This document shows, piece by piece, positions 29,882 through 39,769 of a DNA stretch of 64,000 bases; the stretch's first letter is position 1; each line of letters starts with the position of its first letter. The notes beneath the pieces were generated by a model. That model was not told the origin of the DNA and did not search any database. It was given only the letters and a program-made list of their open reading frames with translations. Location of the stretch: NCBI GenBank assembly GCA_963585895.1, contig OY757939.1, positions 38,341,518-38,405,517 of the forward strand. Direction: 5' to 3'. A program made the position numbers and the translations under genes. Source of the stretch: Sepioteuthis lessoniana (lineage: Eukaryota > Mollusca > Cephalopoda > Myopsida > Loliginidae).

Positions 29882-30562
29882 CTTGCCCAGTCGGCTGGGG
29901 TGGGGGGCTGTAGAATACACCGACTGCATGTCTACAGAGGGGTAAGACGAACCCAGCGAGTGTCCCATAACCCAGTTGGCTGGAACTGTAGAATAAACCA
30001 ACTACATCTCTGCAGAGAGGTAAGACTCCTCCCAATTAGTGTGCTAGATATGACACTAAATAATCTGATGGCGAGGCCCTAGTAATGCTGAAGCTTCGAG
30101 AAATGCGGAGTACCCTTTTACTGCCATCGCTCCCAGGATGACTTTGGCCCGGAGTGGTAGCACCTGATAGGGTCCTTTCAATGGGTCAAATAGAACTAAA
30201 TTGCGTACTTATGCTAAATTAAATTGTTTGAAATGGAACTGCTTTTTGACTTTGAAACTGCGCACTTATGCTGAACTGAATTATTTGAAATAGAACCGTT
30301 TTCACATTTAATTGTGTGTAAACAAAAAACTATATTCAGAATAAACTGAATTATTTAAAACAGAACTGGTTTTGTTTTTACATTTAAAGTGTGTAATCAT
30401 GCTAAACTGAATTGTTTGAAAGGAAACTGTTTTGAAATTTAAACTGTACTTATGCTAAACTGAATTATTTTAAACAGAACTGTTTATATATACAAAAATA
30501 GATTTGACATTAAATAATCTACTATAGTTGATGTGTCATAAAACCAAACCAAACCAAACCAA
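29882..30562 (+). repeat. Element C inserted in SINE-A
   Basis: The complete head appears twice in part: TTGCCCAGTCGGCTGGGGTG...AGTGTCC is followed by a second CCCAGTTGGCTGGAACTGTA...TCCC at 29971, so the first ~80 bp of head is duplicated. The body has about six units. Tail: GATTTGACATTAAATAATCT ... GATGTGTCATAAAACC and CAAACC repeats. The flanks AATAACGC and AGTAACAC are a decayed target duplication. Confidence 0.8.
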
Positions 30563-30564
30563 AG

Positions 30565-30640
30565 TAGTAACACGACTGGAGTTCGAACTCGCTCACTCCG
30601 ATGTCAGTCCTGCGCGTTAACCACTACACTACGTGGATTG
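30565..30640 (-). repeat. SINE-A, right part (head)
   Basis: AGTAACACGACTGGAGTTCG ... AACCACTACACTACGTGG completes the copy begun at 29733. Confidence 0.75.
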
Positions 30641-30749
30641 GTTGATGATTTGTATTGGTCATGATCATTCGGACTAAGTTAAGCATGAAGTAACAATTAA
30701 TGATTTTTTTTTAAATTTATTGATAATGTCTCTCGACTGAGGTTCGAAA

Positions 30750-30992
30750 AGAGAACTTTCTTCCCCTTCAGCTGTTCCTACAATATGCTGAATGAGCAGA
30801 AGAGAGTAAAACTCCCCCACAAAAAGAATGTCCTAGGTATGACGCTACACAAGGTCTGGTGGCCAAGCTACACTTCTGAAGGTCTGCAGAGAATGGAATA
30901 CTTTCCCGTCGCAGTTAATCCCATGTCCATTCTGATACGCAGTAGTTGTACCTGTTAAGAGTTTCATGTTCGGGTCAAATAGACCTGCCTGA
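30750..30992 (+). repeat. Element C head, diverged variant
   Basis: CCTACAATATGCTGAATGAG ... AAAACTCCCCCACAAAAAGA ... AATGGAATACTTTCCCGTCG ... TGTTCGGGTCAAATAGACC. Confidence 0.5.
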
Positions 30993-31012
30993 AAACTGTT
31001 TGTTGTTGATAT

Positions 31013-32066
31013 TGTGACGCGAAATTGACTAAAATCCCAAAACGGGACTTTATTTTCGCACGTGTGAAGACGGGGCAGGTTGGCACTTGATCCCCTATAG
31101 AATAAGTCTCGTTCAGAGTTTTTCTCTCAGGCATATAAGAACTGGCATATTACGTGAGGGAATAATTTAGGACCAGACTGACCACCGCTGGCAAGGGGTT
31201 CCAAATTTCACACTATCACACACCCACCAGGCCGCTTTCTTCCTTCCCCGAGACAATGGAAGATAATGAGCCTATAGGTTTTTGTCGTAATAATATTAAT
31301 ATTGTAATAGTCGGCAACTCCGGTTTCCCGTGTGATATTTTAGGAATTAATAGGACAATTCTAAGCAAGATAACATAAGGCGAATAGAAGCTGAAAAGAA
31401 GCATGAAATAACAACATAGACCACATGGTAACATAAAAATACATGAATTCCTTTACTACAGTTATGTACACTTTCACAGTGTCAAAAACATATAATGAAT
31501 TGACAGTCCACGAATATAAATGTCTTTTCTTGACTTTTATCTTTCTTCAAATTGAGAGAGAGAGAGAGAGAGAGTGGTATATAAAATTTAGGTATAAAGG
31601 AAAAATGTCCCGAAAGTTACTTATCTTTTTCTCGACGGGGTTCCACTGGAGAATCGTTCTTCTTTCACGGGCTAATAGACTTTGTTCTGTTTTTAATACT
31701 GGCTTGAAGGACTTGAGGTCCTTCGTGTCTCAGTAATTCTTTTGTCTTCCACCCGGAGTAAAATGGCTATGGTTCGTCCGCTCGCTACGAACCCTGCTCA
31801 AAAACTGTTTTTCTTATCCTTTACTTCCGCTGAGGGGAAGGGAGCCCCACTTCCGTTTTGGGGTCCCAGCCAATCATTTGGCTTCTCTCTCTTTCCCCTT
31901 CCGGCGTCCGGCGACCTGAGGTTACTAAGTGCCAACACCTGATCTCCCCTGTGTGACCCACATTCCTTCCTTAACGGTCACTTTTTTTTGACGGCTTGAT
32001 ACTGTCAATTCAAATACGAGTAGTAGTAATTTTATCTTTCTCCTCCCAGTGGGATATCACGTGACA
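31013..32066 (+). mobile_element. LTR-beta copy with ATAT target duplication
   Basis: Starts TGTGACGCGAAATTGACTAA, ends GGGATATCACGTGACA, with ATAT directly on each side (31009-31012, 32067-32070). The 5' ~250 bp aligns with the other LTR-beta copies: AGGTTGGCACTTGATCCCC, GGCATATAAGAACTGGCA (TATA-like), ATTACGTGAGGGAATAATTT, CTTCCTTCCCCGAGACAATG. The remainder is diverged. ORFs inside it (31216-31434, 31443-31736, 31742-31942) show no gag, protease, RT or integrase motif. Confidence 0.75.
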
Positions 32067-32122
32067 ATATGATTACTTAAAACAATATCAACTGTTAGGG
32101 ACTATTTGATGACAAATTCTGT

Positions 32123-32149
32123 TTATATATATATATATATATATATATT
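32123..32149. repeat. (TA)n
   Basis: Microsatellite directly 5' of SINE-B. A second TA run (about 32415-32430) follows the SINE. Confidence 0.95.
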
Positions 32150-32415
32150 AAACCGGGACATTGGCCCAGCGGTTAGAGTGTTCGCCAATGGCCCGGGAGA
32201 CCAGGGGTTCAATCCCAGGTCGAGTCATACCAAAGACTTTAAAAATGGAACTTGATACCACCTTGCTTAACACTCAGCATTATAAGGTACGGTTCAAGGG
32301 TAAAGTGGAGCAATCCTGGGAATGGAGTAGCGCCCTCCCCTACACCTTGGTGTAGTAGCTATCGAAAAGGGAGCCTTCGGGTCACCCTCGACTATGGTCG
32401 CTAACTTTACTTACT
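32150..32415 (+). repeat. SINE-B, full-length reference copy
   Basis: Head CCGGGACATTGGCCCAGCGG with box A TGGCCCAGCGG and box B GGTTCAATCCC. Then GTCGAGTCATACCAAAGACT, CACTCAGCATTATAAGGTAC, GGTAAAGTGGAGCAATCC, CCCTACACCTTGGTGTAGTA, GGGAGCCTTCGGGTCACCCT, CTTTACTTAC. The 64-codon ORF at 32161-32355 is SINE sequence. Proteins predicted from such repeats are common in databases and are not genes. Confidence 0.92.
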
Positions 32416-32430
32416 TATATATATATATAT

Positions 32431-32865
32431 TAAAGCAATAAAAAGACCCAAAGTTTTAGTCATAATAGTAATAAAAACCTAAAAAGCAATAAAAAAAGTG
32501 ACAAGCAAGCTGACTTGTTTCGTCCTCGCTCAACGGAGCTAAATTGAAGAAAATATCGTGTAAAATAAAATAAAAAATATGATAATATTTATTGTGGGAA
32601 AAATATTGTATTGGTGACGATATAGAAATATTAAGTCCGACCAGACATTCCCTCTATTTACAGAGAGACAGTCTTCCAGACAAAATATGGATAGTCTCCA
32701 ATACTTTCAGATGAAATAAAGAGTGTCATTTGCTCAGTATAGATAACAAGTCCTCATGAAAATTCACGGCTCAGTCACGATTATTTATTAGGTGTTCTGC
32801 AATTGAAGATCCGTATGTAGGTTTTGTACGACCCAAATATAATATCTTTATATATATATAAATAA
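32431..32865. other. AT-rich stretch without a gene
   Basis: Nothing recognised beyond AT-rich sequence. Confidence 0.4.
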
Positions 32866-32902
<37 letters not shown>

Positions 32903-33075
32903 GAAAAATTGATAATAAGGTAATCCAAGTAGAAGGAGAGATTTATTGAGAAGCGAAGTCGATACTATAGCGTTTCGGTTCTAGTGAACCATCATTAAGA
33001 CAATGGGGATGTTTAAAAATGCAAAATACAAAAACCTAGGGGAAAATTGTTATAACAAGAAAAGGTTAGCCGTTT
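32866..33075. repeat. TA tract followed by AACGTTTCGG-type segment
   Basis: (TA)n, then GAAGAAAAATTGATAATAAG, ... CTATAGCGTTTCGGTTCTAG, TGAACCATCATTAAGAC. It shares the TTTCGGTTCTA(G/A)T(G/A)A-ACC--C order with 47.29 kb. Function unknown. Confidence 0.5.
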
Positions 33076-33183
33076 AATTAGTGCATCAGCGTTTGTTGTT
33101 TTAAATTACGTCATTTGACTTATTAGGAATATTGTATGTTCCGTTAGTTTATTGAAAAAGATTTCCAATCAAAAGGAAGAAAA

Positions 33184-33186
<3 letters not shown>

Positions 33187-33232
<46 letters not shown>
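33187..33232. repeat. (TA)n
   Basis: About 22 TA repeats. Confidence 0.95.
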
Positions 33233-33233
<1 letters not shown>

Positions 33234-33239
33234 GATTTA

Positions 33240-33480
33240 TAAGCATGTATTTTGTTGGCAACTTTATTTCTAAACAAGTTGTTTGGGCTCATTTTTAGCA
33301 TACTGTTAATATTGCTATCAATCGATAATACTATCTAATATCAATCGCTTGTTCACATAAAGTTAAATAGTTTCAAGTATTTCTATCTAACATTAATAAT
33401 TCTGTTAGATACTAATTATTCATTTGGAAACAATTATATGGTTTCAAATATTGCTGTTTGAAATAAGTAATTTTATTTAT
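33240..33480 (-). repeat. Element C-type body
   Basis: GTTAAATAGTTTCAAGTATT, CTATCTAACATTAATAATTC, CATTTGGAAACAATTATATG: tandem-like units with no head or tail nearby. Confidence 0.45.
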
Positions 33481-33537
33481 CAAATATTTCCTCGCAATAT
33501 AGAAATTTTCATTCGTTGACTGTTTTTTTTTTCTCTA

Positions 33538-33625
33538 CCCTAATTAGTGGACTTGTTCAACATACCTCGGCAACAAAATCTCATCAACTGAAAGTCATGT
33601 CAACATATGTGAAGGTGAGGAATGC
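33538..33625 (+). pseudogene. LINE RT fragment (YLGN.ISSTES)
   Basis: A short reading of FKYLGNKISSTESHVNI type: TACCTCGGCAACAAAATC ... CATCAACTGAAAGTCATGTC. The same segment occurs at the start of the 41.37 kb LINE relic. Adjacent sequence is unrelated. Confidence 0.55.
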
Positions 33626-33848
33626 TGTTAACATATATAGTAAGTAACCAGAGTAAACTAAAAATGTCATGTTAGAATGTGAAAGAACAGACTAGAATAA
33701 TAGAATTTTACAATTCATTTGAGAGGTTTATAGTTTCAATAAAAAGAAATTTTCAGTGGGAGAATAATTTTAAGAAATTCAGAATTCCATTGGGCTCCCC
33801 ATTCACCCGATTTGTCTATCCGTCTTCTTTTTGTAGGGTTGTTTAAAG

Positions 33849-33849
<1 letters not shown>

Positions 33850-33912
<63 letters not shown>
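33850..33912. repeat. (TA)n-(TG)n compound
   Basis: TA run followed by TG run. The 75-codon minus ORF contains its HTHTH/IYIYI translation. Confidence 0.95.
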
Positions 33913-33915
<3 letters not shown>

Positions 33916-33999
33916 AATAAGCACAAGACATCGCGACGACTCAAGAATAATATGCAGATACAAGAGAATTTACCTTGAGCAGTTATCCCAAGTGCTCGA

Positions 34000-34152
34000 C
34001 TTAAAGGGTATCCGTAAAAATAAAGACCATCTACAAGATATAAGTTTTCACAAATAGCTAAAAATTTATTTCCAGGAAATATATTTTATGATTCAAAAGA
34101 TTAAATAACAAAATGTTCATGCGTCAATCTTTTATAGGCCATCCTGTATAAG
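34000..34152. mobile_element. Possible small mariner-like MITE
   Basis: AAGGGTATCCGTAAAAATAA at the left and TTTTATAGGCCATCCTGTAT at the right are imperfect inverted repeats with CAGGNTGNCC-like ends, about 150 bp apart. No clear target duplication. Confidence 0.3.
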
Positions 34153-34274
34153 TGAAGGAAGGTCACCCAGTATATTTTGAGGAATCTTCATGCTGCTTCC
34201 AGTGCGGGTAACGATGCACAGTAGAAGACTTTACTTATCAGTCCACACTCATGTGTATTAAATAAAAGTAACAA

Positions 34275-34500
34275 TTCTCGCTTAATTTTTGGTTTGATTT
34301 GGTTTAGTTTGGTTTGGTTTAGTTTGGTTTGATTTGGTTCAGTTTGCTTTGATTTGGTTTAGTTTGGTTTGGTTTAGTTTGGTTTGGTTTGGTTTGGTTT
34401 GGTGTGATTTGGTTTGGTTTGGTTTGGTTTGATTTGGTTTAGTTTGGTTTGGTTTTATTGCATATCAACCATTGTAGGATATTTTTTGCTAAAAATACTT

Positions 34501-34588
<88 letters not shown>

Positions 34589-34945
34589 CACGTTTTGTAG
34601 ATAAGATTCTTATACGATAACATTCTTTTTGCTCACAGTTAAATGGTTTCAAGCATCGCTATATAACAGACACAATTTAACATCAGTCATTTGTTTCCAC
34701 ACGGTTTGTTCCAGTTGACCCATAGATACGATCCTATCAAGTGCAACCACTACGGGTCTGAGTAGGCCTGGGAGCAATGATAATGAAGGGGTACTTCGTA
34801 TTCCCCAAAGTTCCAGCATTACTAGAGCATCACCATCCGACGCAGTTTAGTGTCATATCTCGGACACTCGTTAGGGAGGTTACCCCTCTGCAGAGATATA
34901 GTCACTATATTCTACAACCCCCCCAGCCGATTGGGTTGACTTAAT
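34275..34945 (-). repeat. Element C with expanded (TTTGG)n tail
   Basis: The (CCAAA)n-type 3' end of the family is expanded to about 165 bp of TTTGG/TTTAG/TTTGA repeats (34289-34457). Next come TTTTATTGCATATCAACC, a TA/GT block (34500-34584), body units and the head CCATAGATACGATCCTATCA ... GGAGGTTACCCCTCTGC ... CCCCAGCCGATTGGG. Confidence 0.8.
34500..34584. repeat. (TA)n-(GT)n compound
   Basis: About 13 TA and about 29 GT repeats inside element C. Confidence 0.97.
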
Positions 34946-35317
34946 TTGACAGCCTATTCTCATTTTCTACTCCATTAGAGCTTCTAAAAATGACAGCTGT
35001 CAAACATAGAAACGAGAAGGACTAAGTTGATGAGTAGATGTTCCGTTTCGCTCTCTTTCATTCTTTTGTTCTGTCTGGAAAAGTTTCAAAAGACCCACTG
35101 GCTGACTCAGTTGAAATATCTTAGAAGTGTCTCCAGAAGCAGATGCCGTTAAGCCAATTAACCAAAACAAAACCAAACAAATATAGTTACGATTACAATC
35201 AAACATTAAGAAATTTCAGCGTTAAGTGACCCGTTAAGGTGTTGATATGCATAAGGAGACGAGAGTAAAGATTATGCAACAAGAATACTCCCCCTCATCT
35301 TAAGCTGTCATCTAAGT

Positions 35318-35556
35318 GATCTTAGGCAAGTGGCAACGATAGCTCTATCTAGCTAATGTCAGACCATTTCTTTTTTAGATTGGTGAATCTGTAATTGCTA
35401 CATAGATAGCTTTTTGCGCTCATTTCAATATTATGTCAAGATGATACTGTTCCGGATAGAGTTTTTAACCCGAATAACATCATTCCGACGTAACGTGAAA
35501 TGAGCACGAAAAGCTTTCTTTATAGCGATTACAGTTTCACCAATCCTTAATATCAA
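35318..35556. mobile_element. Foldback element copy 2, shorter
   Basis: GGCAAGTGGCAACGATAGCT, CTAGCTAATGTCAGACCATT, then inner arms: GATTGGTGAATCTGTAATTG ... GCTCATTTCA and, reversed, TGAAATGAGC ... GATTACAGTTTCACCAATC. Shared with 6131-6540, but the right outer arm is missing. Confidence 0.65.
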
Positions 35557-35830
35557 GTATTTCAATCAAACCCAAATAATTTTCACACACTTATATAATA
35601 TCAAGTATTTTTATCTAACATAAATAATTTTCTTATAGTTATATAATATCAAGTATTCCTATCTATTATAAATAATTTTTACAGTTGTATATTTTTAACT
35701 CTTCCAGTCTACTAATAATCTATGCGCAATTATTTATGGTATCAAGTAACTATTTCTACAGACACAATGATCTGTTTGCTTATAATTATATATTTTTAAG
35801 TAACAAATGATAAAACTCATTAGAGAAAAA
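35557..35830 (-). repeat. Tandem body of element C type
   Basis: Four to five ~55-bp units, each with TATCAAGTATT, a variable TATCTAACATAAATAATTTT and ACTTATATAATA. Confidence 0.6.
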
Positions 35831-35837
35831 ATTAGGT

Positions 35838-36066
35838 GATTATACTCGTGACATCGTGGCTAACGCGTTGGATAGTAACATCATAGTAAGAGAGTTCAAA
35901 CTCCAGTCGCAGTATTACATTCACTTTCAGACTAATACCCTTGGAAAAAGTATTAACTCATTTATCCCCTCAGCAATGGGTTAAATAATACCTCATCTAT
36001 TCTTCGACACAGATGGCTTGGGCATTAAATAATACACAAAGGTTGATATGCCACAAAACTAAACCT
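35838..36066 (+). repeat. SINE-A, full-length, diverged head
   Basis: ACTCGTGACATCGTGGCTAA, AGAGAGTTCAAACTCCAG, TACATTCACTTTCAGACTAA, CCCTTGGAAAAAGTATTAAC, GATATGCCACAAAACTAAAC. Confidence 0.8.
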
Positions 36067-36155
36067 AAGTTATAAAATATTCAACTTCAAGTAACAATTC
36101 TTAACAGAAATAATTTGCATATTTTTAAATGGTTCAAATATTCCTATCTAATATT

Positions 36156-36760
36156 TGTAACGTCATTGAACGGCTCATCGGAAATTAAATGAAGAAATAA
36201 ATAAAATAAAGCAGACAGTAGTCACCGAATAACAAGGCCGAGACACTCGTGGTAATTTAAAATAACTAGGGAGGATTCGAAGTCAGAGGATCTTTTGCGC
36301 ATGAGCACAGGAAGCAGATATCTCTCCCGCCGATACGAGAGCCGGAAGTGGGGAGACGACTAGTCCCCTTTTTGGAGAGTCGAGGGCAAGACAGAGAAGG
36401 CAATGTCGTCACCAGCTAGGAAGATGTAAAGGACGAAATTTTACGAGCCCTAATTGGAGAAGAGATTTCCAAAGGGGGAGTTAGACTACGTGACCCAGTG
36501 GACACGCATATTAGAACCAGGAAAGAATTCAAAGTCTGTGTCAGTTCATCTTTTTCCTATCAGAATACGTAGCTTATTTTTTTCTGGTTGATGGTCGTCT
36601 CATCTTTCTATACTGTCTTTCTTTCTCCCGGCGATTGCTTGCTACCTAGTAGAAAATAACCCTTGGTTTATGTTTAACAGAGTTTCGAGTACGTCAAGTT
36701 GTTACCACGGTGAGATCACAACGGAGGTCCTAAGTTTTTTAGTACCACAATGGTACACAT
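36156..36760. mobile_element. GC-richer LTR-like block, ends unproven
   Basis: Starts at TGTAACGTCATTGAACGG, a typical LTR start. It contains GC-rich sequence (AGACGACTAGTCCCC, CCGGAAGTGGGGAG) unlike the AT-rich neighbours. No matching end with target duplication was found, and no protein is recognised. Confidence 0.3.
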
Positions 36761-36789
36761 TAAGAATATAATTTTGATGCAAAGTGGTT

Positions 36790-37002
36790 TGAGACGTGGG
36801 TTCAATCCCATACCAAAGACTTTAAAAATGCTACTTGATACTATCTTGCTTAACACTCAGCAACATAAGTTACGTATCAAGGGTAAAGTGGGGCAAAACC
36901 TGGGAAGGGAGTAGCGCTCTCCCCTACACCTCAGTGTAGTAGCTAATGAAAACGGAGCCCTCAGGTCGCCCTCGACTATGGTTGCCAACTTTACTTTTTA
37001 TA
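36790..37002 (+). repeat. SINE-B, head truncated
   Basis: GAGACGTGGGTTCAATCCCA, CACTCAGCAACATAAGTTAC, CCCTACACCTCAGTGTAGTA, CGACTATGGTTGCCAACTTT. Confidence 0.8.
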
Positions 37003-37483
37003 GTGATGATCATAAACGTTGTCTTAGAATATGGTTTATCATGGAACAATGGTGTGAGGAGCTTTCTCGTATACTGAAGTTGGTAAACTAATTCAATACG
37101 ACAAGCTAAAGAATACATTGATATTCTTAAAAAAGGACTACTACCAAGAATTAACAAGCTGTTCTCTTGGCAAAATCTAGCAGATATTTTTTAACATAAC
37201 GCTCCTCCTCATATTGTTAAATTGACAAAGAAGTAACTTTCTGAAAACTCATTACAAGTGATGTTCTAGTTTAGACAAATATTTGGAGTATAATAAAACA
37301 AAAGCTGTCTGATAAGATGGTTCCTAATAAAGATACCCTGTGGGAAGAAATCTAAAATAAACGAGAAAATATTTCCTTTGAACAAAATGAATTGTTTCGC
37401 TCAAAACCTCCCGTGATAAAGCCAACCCATATTTAAAAGGACTTAATATACCGTTAAAATTAAATTTCTTGTTTTGTATTTTT

Positions 37484-37485
<2 letters not shown>
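37003..37485. other. Unannotated AT-rich stretch
   Basis: No repeat recognised. A 77-codon minus ORF (37157-36924) starts here and reads mainly through SINE-B. Confidence 0.4.

Positions 37486-37557
<72 letters not shown>
37486..37557. repeat. (TA)n, about 36 repeats
   Basis: Uninterrupted TA tract. Confidence 0.97.
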
Positions 37558-37558
<1 letters not shown>

Positions 37559-37672
37559 CAGTTTGGTTGTCACTAATTGACTTTGTGGGTTTGTGACGAA
37601 CAAAGTGCAATATGATATAGAGAGTGCTCGATATCTAGGATAGAGCTATTATATAATAGTAATAAAGAAATA

Positions 37673-38032
37673 TATATTAGATTTATATATTTATATATTT
37701 CATGCCATGGAAGTTTGTCTGCGACCCCTGGGGCTTCATGAAGTTTTTACAAAACAATAATCATCAGGAAAGGAAAGGAATCGAAAATCGATAAATACAG
37801 TCAAAAACCGTTGGGATTGTGTAGGAATCTTTATGTGTGAATGTGTGAGTGTATGTGTGCATATGTGTATTTATGTGGATTATAGTTGCATATTATTGTG
37901 TGTATATACACATACACTATATTCCACTTACATAAACACACACAATAATACGCACACATCTGCCTGATGTTTGTTGAAACCACATGAAACCCAGGGGTCG
38001 CAGACAAACTTCCATGGCATTAAATATACAAA

Positions 38033-38046
<14 letters not shown>
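37673..38046. repeat. 374-bp palindrome flanked by TA
   Basis: The outer arms, 37673-37766 and 37956-38046, contain CCATGGAAGTTTGTCTGCGA / TCGCAGACAAACTTCCATGG and end at CATCAGG / CCTGATG. An inner imperfect arm pair (GTGTGCATATGTGTATTTAT against ATAAACACACACAATAATAC...GCACAC) almost closes the loop near 37890. Both ends run into TTAGATTT and TA repeats. No ORF. It could be a foldback element or a TA-associated repeat. Confidence 0.75.

Positions 38047-38083
<37 letters not shown>
38038..38083. repeat. (TA)n
   Basis: TA tract at the right end of the palindrome. Further tracts follow at about 38168-38185 and 38233-38272. Confidence 0.95.
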
Positions 38084-38087
<4 letters not shown>

Positions 38088-38230
38088 TTTTTATATTTAT
38101 TTAATAGCATGTTTGCTTATTTTCGACTAAAGGTTTCATGCCGTCTTATTACAACAATCATCAGGTGTATATATATATATATATTGTATATGATATCAAG
38201 ATGAGAACAAGGCGACTGATTCATGGGCGA

Positions 38231-38274
<44 letters not shown>

Positions 38275-38394
38275 CTATCAACACCCGAAAGTAAACGCGT
38301 TTTTAAATCACAAACTGCACTAAAATGAAGATGAACGAACGTCCAATGTAATGTCCGCTTTTAGTTGATCTGGTGTATATATAGATATATATTT

Positions 38395-38532
38395 CTTTTA
38401 AATACCCTGTCCGGTGGCAAAAGCTGCTTGGTTAGAGTGGCAGTATCGCCTTGAGCTACCGAAACTGTGTTATCACACTGGTTGGCGGCTGATGAGGACA
38501 GAGTATCGCACGTACTTTCACACGTTGTATGA

Positions 38533-38590
<58 letters not shown>
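38395..38590. repeat. Unassigned segment ending in (TA)n
   Basis: CCTGTCCGGTGGCAAAAGCT, GGTTAGAGTGGCAGTATC and GGTTGGCGGCTGATGAGG precede (TA)n at 38536-38587. GGTTAGAGTGG resembles a box A, but no box B partner is clear. Confidence 0.35.
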
Positions 38591-38591
<1 letters not shown>

Positions 38592-38644
38592 TCTGCTATA
38601 CGAGCAGGAATCCATCCCTATGCCAAAATAGCTAGGCTATAGCT

Positions 38645-38828
38645 TCAAAGTAAGTAAGTTCGAACTCCAATCTCATTGTTGCACTCACTTTTGGACCAAT
38701 ACCTTTGGAAAAAGTATGAAACATCTTATCTCGCAAGCTATGGGTCGAATAGCATCACTTCTTCAAGGATGGCTTTCATATTAAATAATCCACGGAAGAT
38801 GATATGCCATAAAAAAAAAGAAACCAAA
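38645..38828 (+). repeat. SINE-A, 5'-truncated
   Basis: AGTAAGTTCGAACTCCAATC, GCACTCACTTTTGGACCAAT, CCTTTGGAAAAAGTATGAAA, GATATGCCATAAAAAAAAAG. Confidence 0.75.
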
Positions 38829-38914
38829 AACATCTTCGATAATATGATAAATATGACCCAAGTTTGTTTTTGTTTGCCGTCCACCATACATGCAATTACA
38901 CATACAGCTATTGT

Positions 38915-39188
38915 CCGTGGCAGTTAGTGTCGTAGGAAACGGAAACGATGAACTAAGTTCAAATCCTAGGTTAAGTTGAATTTATTCATTTCGTCCTAAA
39001 ACGTTTGCCAATAGAATCAATCTACCACTTCTCTTCCTCCCTTGGGTAGATCGTAGAGCAGACTGGGCTTTCTAGCCTTAGTACGGCAATCAATTTAGGA
39101 GAAGGACAAATCTGAATCTAAACCAATTGTGCTTAAAAACTGACCTTGTGTCGCATCATTCCGCGAGAGTAGGAGTTCTGTAAATGCA
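38915..39188 (+). repeat. SINE-D, full-length, diverged
   Basis: GTTAGTGTCGTAGGAAACGG, AGTTCAAATCCTAGG (box B), CCTCCCTTGGGTAGATCGTA, CAGACTGGGCTTTCTAGCC, GGAGAAGGACAAATCTGAAT, CTTAAAAACTGACCTTGTGT, CCGCGAGAGTAGGAG. Confidence 0.75.
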
Positions 39189-39476
39189 TACTATATCACC
39201 CTTGAATAAGTGACCTTGTGCTAAACATGATATCATATACAATTGCGCCCCAAATTAAGTGGCCGTGGACTAAACACGGTAATATATATAGTATCGCCAA
39301 TGAATCAGTCGCCTTGTTCTAATCTAGATATCATATACAATATCTCCCATAAGTAAGTGATATTGTGCAAACAAGGTATCATATACAGTACTGGTCATAA
39401 GTAAGAGGGGCTTAGCTAAATAAGGTACGATATATGTTATCACCTATAAATAAGTGGCCTTGTACTGAGGACTGCT
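39189..39476 (+). repeat. ~50-bp tandem array, six diverged units
   Basis: Units of 48-54 bp begin near 39191, 39245, 39295, 39343, 39391 and 39439. Each has the plan TATCNCC-ATAA(G/A)TAAGTG-CCTTGTGCTAA-A-GGTATCATATACA. The array starts immediately after the SINE-D 3' end. Confidence 0.75.
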
Positions 39477-39769
39477 ATGTTATTGAAGTTTGACCGTCGG
39501 AAGGGAGAGGAGAAAAACTACAGCACAACTAGCAGCAAATGTAAGGATCCCTCTTGTTTTATTTCCTTGATTCAGTTTCTGAGGCCATGGAACTATGTGG
39601 AAATGGATAATGGACATAAAAGGAGGGGTAAATTCTTCGTTCTTGTAGGTATCAGCTCTTCCTATGTATATCAACTTCTCTTCAGTAAATATATAAATAT
39701 GACCCAGGCTTTTTTTGTCCACAAAAGTATATCGATCAGTTTGTCGTGACAACACTAATAGAAGCAATA

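Noticed and set aside
32161-32355. 64-codon ORF (MAQRLECSPMARETRGSIPG...)
   Set aside because: Translation of SINE-B. Such predicted proteins recur because the SINE is dispersed. Same for 47116-47301 and 48790-49119.
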